From an uncultured Oscillospiraceae bacterium (GTDB lineage Bacteria; Bacillota; Clostridia; Oscillospirales; Acutalibacteraceae), in the NCBI GenBank assembly GCA_902492455.1, contig CABULH010000001.1, positions 186,001 to 250,000 of the forward strand: a stretch of 64,000 bases of DNA, read 5' to 3'. The position numbers were made by a program, and so were the translations under genes. Each line of letters begins with the position of its first letter. Position 1 is the first letter of the stretch. Positions 58,390 through 64,000 of this stretch are shown piece by piece. The notes under the pieces were generated by a model. It saw nothing but the letters and a program-made list of their open reading frames with translations, had not been told where the DNA came from and did no database searches.

Positions 58390-60249
58390 ATGCCATTTTT
58401 ACCTGTTACAGCGGAAGACATGCGCGCCCGGGGCTGGGATAGGCCGGACGCAGTGGTGGTTACCGGAGACGCCTATGTGGATCATCCCAGCTTCGGTGCA
58501 GCTATCATCACCCGGGTTCTGGAGGCAGAGGGCTTTCGGATATGCGTGCTGTCCCAGCCGCGTAAAGCGGAGGATTACAGCCGCTTTGGCCGTCCCGAAC
58601 TGGGATTTTTTGTCACCGGCGGCAACATCGATTCCATGGTGGCCCATTATACCGCCGCCAAACGCAAGCGCAGCGACGACGCCTATACCCCTGGTGGCCG
58701 GGCGGGAGCACGGCCCGACCGGGCGGTGACGGTTTACTGCCGGGAGATCCGCTCCCTTTATCCGGATATTCCCATCATCATCGGCGGCTTGGAAGCCTCG
58801 CTGCGTCGATTTGCCCATTATGACTACTGGGACGATAAGGTCCGTCCCTCCATTCTGTTGGAAAGCGGCGCGGATCTGCTGGTCTTCGGTATGGGGGAGG
58901 AGCAGAATATCCAGATCGCCCGGCGGCTGGCGGCTGGGGAAACGGTGAGCGGGCTGACCGATATCCGGGGGATCTGCTACAGCATCCCCACGGTGGAATA
59001 TACCCCGCGGCCCTGTGCGGAGTGCCCGTCTTTTGAGCAGGTATCCCCACCCACTGAGGAGGGAAAACGCCAATATGCGATTTCCTGCCGGATTCAGCAG
59101 GACGAGCAGGATGCGGTGCGGGGGAAAACAGTGATCCAGCGGCACGGCGGCCGTATCGTGGTGCAGAACCCGCCTATGCCGCCCCTGTCCACGGAAAAAT
59201 TCGACCGGGTATACGAGCTCCCCTATATGCGGGCGTATCATCCCTCCTATGAGGCCGCCGGAGGCGTGCCGGGCATCGAGGAAGTGCAGTTTTCCATCAT
59301 CCATAATCGGGGATGCTTCGGCGCCTGCAACTTCTGTTCCCTGGCATATCATCAGGGGCGGATGATTGCCTGCCGCAGCGAGGACAGCGTGGTGCGGGAG
59401 GCGGAAGCCTTGACCCGGCTGCCGGGTTTTAAAGGATATATCCACGATGTGGGAGGACCTACCGCCAACTTCCGCCGCCCGTCCTGTCAAGGACAGCTGA
59501 AGCGGGGACTCTGCAAGGGGAAGAAATGTTTGGCTCCCGCGCCCTGCCCGGCATTGGAGGCGGATCACAGCGAATACCTGCATATGCTGCGCCGACTGCG
59601 GCAGGTGCCCGGTGTAAAAAAGGTCTTTATCCGTTCAGGCATCCGTTTCGATTATTTGCTGGCGGACCCGGACGACAGCTTCTTCAAGGAGCTGGTGGCC
59701 CATCATGTCAGCGGTCAGCTGAAGGTGGCGCCAGAGCACTGTTCTGCGCCGGTTCTTCAGCGGATGGGCAAGCCGCCTATTGCGACCTACAAGAAATTTC
59801 AGAAGCGATTTTATGAACTGACCAAAAGTGTGGGAAAGAAACAATATCTGGTGCCCTATCTCATGTCTTCCCACCCCGGCAGCACCATGCGGGATGCCAT
59901 AGAGCTGGCGGTATTTCTTAAAAAGGAAGGGCTGCGGCCGGAGCAGGTGCAGGATTTCTATCCCACCCCCGGCACGGTGTCCACCTGTATGTTTTATACT
60001 GGCCTGGATCCCTACACTATGGAGAAGGTGTATGTTCCCCGCAGCCCCAAGGAAAAGGCGGAACAGCGGGCCCTGCTGCAGTATTTCCGTCCGGAAAACC
60101 GACAGCTGGTGTTGGAGGCTCTGAAAAAGGCAGGACGCTCAGACCTGATTGGCACGGGGCCGGAATGTCTTGTAGCGGATAACCGACGGCTGAATCCGCA
60201 GCGTTCGGCAGACAAGAAAAAGAAGCCGGTCAATAAAAGAAAACGGTAG
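58390..60249 (+). CDS. YgiQ-family radical SAM protein
   Basis: 619 residues. N-terminal cobalamin-binding-like region ('DYSRFGRPELGFFVTGGN'), then the radical SAM CxxxCxxC in 'RGCFGACNFCSLAYHQGR', and 'FKGYIHDVGGPTANF'. C-terminal Lys/Arg tail. YgiQ proteins are widespread and of unknown substrate; a [4Fe-4S] cluster and SAM cleavage are expected. SD AAGGAG; 35 bp after the DUF3006 gene. Confidence 0.94.
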   Translation: MPFLPVTAEDMRARGWDRPDAVVVTGDAYVDHPSFGAAIITRVLEAEGFRICVLSQPRKAEDYSRFGRPELGFFVTGGNIDSMVAHYTAAKRKRSDDAYTPGGRAGARPDRAVTVYCREIRSLYPDIPIIIGGLEASLRRFAHYDYWDDKVRPSILLESGADLLVFGMGEEQNIQIARRLAAGETVSGLTDIRGICYSIPTVEYTPRPCAECPSFEQVSPPTEEGKRQYAISCRIQQDEQDAVRGKTVIQRHGGRIVVQNPPMPPLSTEKFDRVYELPYMRAYHPSYEAAGGVPGIEEVQFSIIHNRGCFGACNFCSLAYHQGRMIACRSEDSVVREAEALTRLPGFKGYIHDVGGPTANFRRPSCQGQLKRGLCKGKKCLAPAPCPALEADHSEYLHMLRRLRQVPGVKKVFIRSGIRFDYLLADPDDSFFKELVAHHVSGQLKVAPEHCSAPVLQRMGKPPIATYKKFQKRFYELTKSVGKKQYLVPYLMSSHPGSTMRDAIELAVFLKKEGLRPEQVQDFYPTPGTVSTCMFYTGLDPYTMEKVYVPRSPKEKAEQRALLQYFRPENRQLVLEALKKAGRSDLIGTGPECLVADNRRLNPQRSADKKKKPVNKRKR

Positions 60250-60254
60250 AAAAC

Positions 60255-60300
60255 CGGGCGGCGCACCATACTAGGAATTTGGTGCGTTGCCCGTTTTTTT
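60255..60300 (+). terminator. Terminator after the radical SAM gene
   Basis: A 14-bp stem with two wobble pairs (CGGGCGGCGCACCA / TGGTGCGTTGCCCG) and a T7 run. Confidence 0.9.
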
Positions 60301-60301
60301 G

Positions 60302-61027
60302 TCATGTACAGCCGTCAGAAAGCAAACTTTGGGAAGCTGCCATGTCTATACGCAGGACATGGGACGTAGTGCCTGCTTGGATTCGCACAAAGTCCGGGCC
60401 GATTTCCGCTGCGTCACGGGCGGACATCAGAACTCCGTTTACATCGATTTTCCCTTCTATCGCCACCAGATAGACTTGGCGGCCCGGATGAACATCAAAT
60501 TGCAGGGGTGTTCCCCCGACGATCTCCGCGACATAGAGTCCGACGTCCTGATGAATGCGAATGGGCGCGTCGCCTTCTTTGCCGGAAGCCAGAGGCAGCC
60601 ATCGGTTTTTCCTGTCCTCCCAGGGAAGTTGAAAATCACCGTATTGAGGCGGATAGTCCGCCTTGTCAGGCAGAATCCATATCTGCAGCAGCCGCAGCAG
60701 TTTATCGCTGTCGTTTCGTTCACTGTGATAGATGCCGGTGCCGGCACTCATATACTGTACATCTCCCCGGCCCAGCACCCGGCGGTTTTTCATACTGTCT
60801 TCATGAGTCAGCTCTCCGTTGATCACATAGGTGATGATCTCCATATTCCGATGAGGATGAAGGTCAAAACCGGCGTGGGGCTGGATCAAATCGTCATTGA
60901 GTACCCGCAGCGCTCCGTATTGCATATTTTCCGGGTTAAAGTATTCCGCAAAGGAAAAATGAAACCAGCTGGTAAGCCATCCTTTGTCGCTGTGTCCCAT
61001 GCGGCTGTGATCGATTTTGCGAATCAT
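60302..61027 (-). CDS. Pirin-family bicupin
   Basis: 241 residues from the ATG at 61027 behind AAGGAGAA. N-terminal cupin metal site in 'FDLHPHRNMEIITYVING' (HxH...E) and 'ELTHEDSMKNRRVLGRGDVQ', with 'HSERN' completing the ligands; the C-terminal cupin is degenerate. YhhW/YhaK-like bacterial pirins bind Fe or Cu and can have quercetinase activity; the natural substrate is unknown. Monocistronic on minus. Confidence 0.92.
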   Translation of the reverse strand: MIRKIDHSRMGHSDKGWLTSWFHFSFAEYFNPENMQYGALRVLNDDLIQPHAGFDLHPHRNMEIITYVINGELTHEDSMKNRRVLGRGDVQYMSAGTGIYHSERNDSDKLLRLLQIWILPDKADYPPQYGDFQLPWEDRKNRWLPLASGKEGDAPIRIHQDVGLYVAEIVGGTPLQFDVHPGRQVYLVAIEGKIDVNGVLMSARDAAEIGPDFVRIQAGTTSHVLRIDMAASQSLLSDGCT

Positions 61028-61057
61028 AGCGTTCTCCTTATGTGAAACCTGCCGCTG

Positions 61058-61092
61058 AAAAAGGCTGCCGCAGCCCATCTGCGGCAGCCTTT
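61058..61092 (-). terminator. Terminator of the two small minus-strand genes
   Basis: A 14-bp perfect stem (AAAGGCTGCCGCAG and complement) with a five-base loop and T5 on the minus strand, four bases past the stop of the gene ending at 61096. Confidence 0.85.
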
Positions 61093-61095
61093 CCC

Positions 61096-61272
61096 TCAGT
61101 GATCTCCCCGCAGCAGGTTGTCCGCGTAGTTGTGGAGATCCTCCTCTGTGCAGATGGCCTGCGAACGGTCTTGGATCATCTCCTGAGCGTAATCGGGCAG
61201 AGAAGCAAAATATTGCCGTGCCCCGGAGCAGTGGAAGATCAGGCTTTGCAGATCCTCATATTTTGGCTCCAT
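61096..61272 (-). CDS. Small protein, 58 residues, paralogue of its neighbour
   Basis: ATG at 61272, eight bases after AAAGGGGAA. Product begins 'MEPKYEDLQSLIFHCSGA' and continues 'RQYFASLPDYAQEMIQDRSQ' and 'EEDLHNYADNLLRGDH'. It shares the 'Y(F/Y)xSLPxxxxxxIxDR' core and the final helix with the 57-residue product just upstream. Helical, cytosolic, no motif of known function. Short Clostridia proteins of this kind are common beside cell-wall or sporulation genes; I cannot name the role. Confidence 0.75.
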   Translation of the reverse strand: MEPKYEDLQSLIFHCSGARQYFASLPDYAQEMIQDRSQAICTEEDLHNYADNLLRGDH

Positions 61273-61287
61273 CCGGTTGTTCCCCTT

Positions 61288-61461
61288 TCAGAAAAATTGC
61301 TGCAGCCGCCGCACATAGGCCTGCATTTCCTCAAACGAGCCGATGTCCCGGTCTGCGATCTTCTTTTTATATTCCTCCGGCAGTGATTGATAATATTCGT
61401 AGCAGCTGAGATTCTGGTCCAGCAAATCGGACAGTCCAAGCTGATAACTGCCTTCCAGCAT
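61288..61461 (-). CDS. Small protein, 57 residues, paralogue of its neighbour
   Basis: ATG at 61461, seven bases after GGGGTGA. Product begins 'MLEGSYQLGLSDLLDQNLS', continues 'YYQSLPEEYKKKIADRDIGS' and ends 'EEMQAYVRRLQQFF'. Tandem paralogue of the 58-residue protein 15 bp downstream; both end in one terminator. Function unknown. Confidence 0.75.
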   Translation of the reverse strand: MLEGSYQLGLSDLLDQNLSCYEYYQSLPEEYKKKIADRDIGSFEEMQAYVRRLQQFF

Positions 61462-61642
61462 ACTGAATCACCCCGCAGTTATTGTTTGCTTTCCATCGGC
61501 TGATTGTGTTGGAAAAGTTTGAAAAAAATTTTTCCAATCAGCGGAACCGTCCCCAGCTGCTTGCAGCAGGAAAAGGGAACCGACATTCCCGATTGCCATA
61601 TACTGATAAAAAAGCGTATTGGCAGAAAGGCAGGCATGATTC

Positions 61643-61762
61643 ATGGAAGAAAACAAGGTTCCGCTTTATGACGAAAACGGCAACTTGCTGGAGGAAACGT
61701 ATATGCTGGATGAGGATATGGGAGAACTGGAAGAGGAGGAAGAGGAGGATGAAGAGAAATGA
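61643..61762 (+). CDS. 39-residue acidic peptide
   Basis: ATG at 61643 behind AGAAAGGCAGG, overlapping the amidase start by four bases (ATGA). The product starts 'MEENKVPLYDENGNLLEE' and ends in a run of Glu/Asp before a final Lys, so it is extremely acidic. No signal peptide or membrane segment. Strict coupling suggests it works with the amidase, for example as a small inhibitor, adaptor or translation leader; this is inference. Confidence 0.7.
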   Translation: MEENKVPLYDENGNLLEETYMLDEDMGELEEEEEEDEEK

Positions 61763-62937
61763 AAATTAAGTTTTGCATCGATCAGGGGCATTATCCGGGG
61801 GGGAATAAAGGTGTTTGTCCGGATTATTATGAGGGCAACCGTATGTTCCAGCTGGGGCTTTATTTACAGGAAGAGCTGGAAAAATACGAAGGATTTTCCG
61901 CAATTGTCACCCGTAAAACTGTGAATGACGATCCCGATTTGGACGTTCGCGGAAAGATGGCAGTTGAAAACGGCTGCCAAGTGTTCGTATCTCTGCATAC
62001 CAACGCCTATTCCAGTCCCGCTGCCTGCGGCGTATCGGTGATCTATTCTCTCAAACGCCCGGAATCCAAGGCTTTCGGTGTCACCATTGGGCAGGATATT
62101 GCCGCACTGATGCGGCAGGGAGACGGTGTCACCTATTTCCGCAGCGCGTATACCCGTGCCTATCCTGGCACCACGGATACGGATTATTACGCAGTAATCC
62201 GCAACGCCGTACGGGGCAGCGTGGTGAAGTACGCCTATATATTAGAGCAGGGCTTCCACACCAATCCCGCCGAATGCGCCTGGCTCAGCGACGACGACAA
62301 TCTTCGTGCCCTGGCACAAACCGAAGCCGCAGCTTTTGCCAAGCTGTTCGGGGCGCAGATTCCCGATCCGGAGCCGGAACCCGGTTATATTGTATACACA
62401 GTGGTGAGAGGGGATACCCTCATCGGCATAGCCCGGCGGTACGGCACCACCGCGGAGGAGCTGGCCCGGATTAACAATATTGAGAACCCCAGCCTGATTT
62501 TTCCCGGCCAGAAGCTGAAAATTCCCCAATCTGGCGGTGAACCGGGACCGGATCCCGAACCTGAACCCGAATACATTCTCTACACGGTGGCTAAGGGAGA
62601 CACGCTGATCGGCATTGCCCGGAGATACGGCACCACTGCGGAGGAGCTGGCCCGGATCAACGATATCGAGAACCCCAGCCTGATCCGGCCCGGACAGGTA
62701 CTGAAAATCCCGGTCAGCGGCGGCGATGAGCCGGCACCCTCCTTTACCGTCGGGGAGAAGGTACGTGTCCGTCCTGGGGTGACCACTTTCGCCGACGGAA
62801 CCGGTATGGCGGCCTGGGTACGGCAGGCACTGCTGTATGTCCGGCAGATTGAAGGCGATGTGATTCTGGTGAGCACCGAACCGATAAAAAATGTGTATAC
62901 CGGCCGTGTGCTGGCCAAAGATCTGGTCAAAGCCTAA
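61759..62937 (+). CDS. N-acetylmuramoyl-L-alanine amidase with two LysM domains, no signal peptide
   Basis: 392 residues. Amidase_3 domain (about 3-195): zinc ligands in 'CIDQGHYPGG', 'YYEGNRM' and 'FVSLHTNAYS', catalytic Glu in 'YILEQGFHTNP'. Two near-identical LysM domains (about 207-251 and 268-312, 'GDTLIGIARRYGTTAEEL' in both) on Pro/Glu linkers, then an SH3-like C-terminus (about 325-392). It cuts the lactoyl-alanine bond of peptidoglycan. With no signal peptide it resembles a phage endolysin or a mother-cell spore lysin. Coupled to the acidic peptide. Confidence 0.92.
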   Translation: MKIKFCIDQGHYPGGNKGVCPDYYEGNRMFQLGLYLQEELEKYEGFSAIVTRKTVNDDPDLDVRGKMAVENGCQVFVSLHTNAYSSPAACGVSVIYSLKRPESKAFGVTIGQDIAALMRQGDGVTYFRSAYTRAYPGTTDTDYYAVIRNAVRGSVVKYAYILEQGFHTNPAECAWLSDDDNLRALAQTEAAAFAKLFGAQIPDPEPEPGYIVYTVVRGDTLIGIARRYGTTAEELARINNIENPSLIFPGQKLKIPQSGGEPGPDPEPEPEYILYTVAKGDTLIGIARRYGTTAEELARINDIENPSLIRPGQVLKIPVSGGDEPAPSFTVGEKVRVRPGVTTFADGTGMAAWVRQALLYVRQIEGDVILVSTEPIKNVYTGRVLAKDLVKA

Positions 62938-62942
62938 AGAAA

Positions 62943-62980
62943 TGAGAAGGGGAGCCGCTCACAAGCGGCTCCCCTTCTCA
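62943..62980 (+). terminator. Hairpin after the amidase gene
   Basis: A 17-bp perfect stem (TGAGAAGGGGAGCCGCT and complement) with loop CACA; no T-run, so terminator efficiency is uncertain. Confidence 0.7.
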
Positions 62981-63040
62981 GTGACGCGGCCAAGCCGCAG
63001 GGAATAGGATGAAATAAATGATTAAAGGCGGTGTGCAACT

Positions 63041-63682
63041 TTGCTATCCTTTTGGATATCCTTGGGTGAGGCGGCGCTGCTGGCGGCGGCCGTATCCACA
63101 GACGCATTTGCTGCGGGATTGGCTTACGGCGCCAAACGAATCCGCATTCCTGTGCTGTCGGCGGTGATCATCAGCATGATCGGCAGCTTGATGCTGGGGT
63201 TGTCTCTTCTGGCGGGCAGCGTGATACGGCCCTGGCTGCCTGCCGGCTTTGCACCGGGAATGGGTTTCGCCATTCTTCTGTTCTTGGGAATTGCGAAACT
63301 CTTCGACAGTTCGATTAAGGCCTATATCCGTAAACATAAATCTCTAAAAAAGAATATTCGTTTCTCTCTGTCCAGTCTTCGCTTTATCCTAACGGTGTAC
63401 GCCGACCCGCAGGAGGCGGATCAAGACGCATCCCAATCTCTGTCTGCTTTGGAGGCGGCATCTCTGGCCGTGGCGCTGTCATTGGACAGCTTGGCGGCCG
63501 GTATCGGTGCAGGAGTATCCCAGGTGGGGCCGCTGGAAGCGGTGCTGGTGACCTTCGTCATGGGATTGCTGGCGGTAGCCGCCGGTCATGCGGCGGGGAG
63601 CAGGGTGGCTGAGCGGTGTCCGGCCGACCTCTCTTGGATCGGCGGCGTTTTGCTGATTCTGCTGGCGGTGCTGCGGCTATAA
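63041..63682 (+). CDS. ytaF: YtaF/MntP-type sporulation membrane protein
   Basis: 213 residues; TTG start at 63041 behind AAAGGCGG. Six membrane helices in two repeats, each with the MntP-type acidic motif ('AAVSTDAFAAGLAYG' and 'ALSLDSLAAGIGAG'), and a basic loop between. MntP exports Mn2+; the YtaF branch is linked to sporulation in Bacillus. I favour YtaF because of the long middle loop and the spore-forming context. Confidence 0.88.
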   Translation: MLSFWISLGEAALLAAAVSTDAFAAGLAYGAKRIRIPVLSAVIISMIGSLMLGLSLLAGSVIRPWLPAGFAPGMGFAILLFLGIAKLFDSSIKAYIRKHKSLKKNIRFSLSSLRFILTVYADPQEADQDASQSLSALEAASLAVALSLDSLAAGIGAGVSQVGPLEAVLVTFVMGLLAVAAGHAAGSRVAERCPADLSWIGGVLLILLAVLRL

Positions 63683-63708
63683 TTTGGAACAGGCCAATGC
63701 ATATCGGA

Positions 63709-63738
63709 CGGCGGAAGCAACTTTTGTTGCTTCCGCCG
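63709..63738 (+). terminator. Hairpin after the ytaF-like gene
   Basis: A 13-bp perfect stem (CGGCGGAAGCAAC and complement) with a TTTT loop and a short AATTTT tail. Confidence 0.7.
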
Positions 63739-63743
63739 CGAAT

Positions 63744-63759
63744 TTTGTGGTATACTGGA
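63744..63759 (+). promoter_or_regulatory. Extended -10 element, copy 1 of a 16-bp repeat
   Basis: TTTGTGGTATACTGGA, with TG-G-TATACT as extended -10 and no good -35. A 9-bp hairpin (GAGAAAATC/GATTTTCTC) starts at 63758, where transcription would begin. Confidence 0.45.
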
Positions 63760-63793
63760 GAAAATCGGAGATTTTCTCTTGGAAGAATCCCTT

Positions 63794-63821
63794 GCGTGCT
63801 ATCAGGGAAGCACGCATTTTT
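63794..63821 (+). terminator. Hairpin terminator of a possible short RNA
   Basis: GCGTGCT-ATCAGGGA-AGCACGC followed by ATTTTT. With copy 1 of the -10 element it would bound an RNA of roughly 60 bases. Confidence 0.5.
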
Positions 63822-63885
63822 CCGGTGGGAGCGTAACCGTACACCGGCTGTGTCTTTGCGTTTACCCATCGGCAACCGCCCAACC

Positions 63886-63901
63886 TTTGTGGTATACTGG
63901 A
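63886..63901 (+). promoter_or_regulatory. Extended -10 element, copy 2 of a 16-bp repeat
   Basis: The same 16 bases as at 63744. It lies 78 bp before the ATG at 63980 and is probably the promoter of the gene that runs off the window. The rest of 63683-63979 shows only the hairpins listed. Confidence 0.5.
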
Positions 63902-63979
63902 CATATCCCGAATAGGAAACGGCTGTGTTTATTTTTCTACTTGAACATTTTAATAATCATATATTTGGCGGTGATACAG

Positions 63980-64000
63980 ATGTTTACAGCGGATTTTCAT
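63980..64000 (+). CDS. Start of a gene cut by the window end, possibly PHP-domain phosphatase
   Basis: ATG at 63980, six bases after GGCGGTG. Only 'MFTADFH' is visible. That start is typical of PHP-domain histidinol-phosphatases (xxxDFHxHT), but seven residues cannot prove it. Confidence 0.4.

Noticed and set aside
61468..61656. 62-codon minus-strand open frame
   Set aside because: No SD, no motif, and it overlaps the acidic peptide start.
63616..63915. 99-codon plus-strand open frame at the window end
   Set aside because: Runs through two hairpins and overlaps the ytaF-like gene out of frame; composition not protein-like.

Overview
The window looks like a chromosomal segment of an endospore-forming, fairly GC-rich Clostridia member, probably near the Oscillospirales/Ruminococcaceae. 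This is inferred from spoIIID with a sigma-E-like promoter, a YtaF/MntP-type sporulation membrane protein, LexA boxes of the Gram-positive GAAC-N4-GTTC type, frequent TTG starts behind strong Shine-Dalgarno (SD) sites, and the family mix. I see no rRNA, tRNA, CRISPR array, insertion sequence or replication origin.

Region 1 (1-25019, all plus strand) is a large glycan-use locus. It holds two ABC importers without an ATPase gene: a giant solute-binding protein plus two permeases (1165-5913), and two permeases plus a lipoprotein solute-binding protein (10555-14408). Between them lie an NHL/TPR/Yip1-like membrane protein and a DUF5696-type secreted protein. Two paralogous TIM-barrel glycosidase-like proteins, an ADP-ribosylglycohydrolase-family protein, two surface proteins with carbohydrate-binding-like modules (one with an NPDTG sortase-type motif), a CE2-like SGNH esterase, a GH36 alpha-galactosidase and a DMT transporter complete it. 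The picture is capture, esterase/glycosidase trimming and import of one galactose-containing, probably acetylated glycan.

Region 2 (25020-38800) is mixed housekeeping: an XPD/DinG-type helicase with a nuclease-like N-terminus and a LexA-type site, a tiny Cys-rich protein, an RluA-type pseudouridine synthase, pyrE, a RadC-like protein, an ECF sigma factor with a membrane partner, an aldehyde dehydrogenase, an HD protein, DUF421, spoIIID, a methyltransferase, and an AraC regulator divergent from a GH4 alpha-galactosidase.

Region 3 (38835-42219) contains the most striking accessory item: a barnase-domain toxin with an unusual phage-head-like N-terminal motif and its barstar partner, behind a near-consensus promoter carrying an exact LexA box. 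DUF6483 and a Na/Pi cotransporter flank it.

Region 4 (42220-51900) is an arginine operon, argG-argH-(frameshifted YcxB-like)-argC-(membrane protein)-argJ-argB-argD-argF, with an ARG-box-like palindrome upstream.

Region 5 (52018-64000) carries a zinc-macrodomain/SirTM pair (reversible protein ADP-ribosylation) without its usual GcvH-L/LplA partners; a coaX/MazG-like/ECF S-component pantothenate cluster; an HD protein; a lipoprotein; a ComEC-like MBL hydrolase with DUF3006; a YgiQ radical SAM protein; a pirin; two tandem tiny paralogues; a 39-residue acidic peptide coupled to a LysM amidase without signal peptide; YtaF; and at the edge two copies of an extended -10 element around a short hairpin-rich stretch, then the start of a possible PHP-domain gene.
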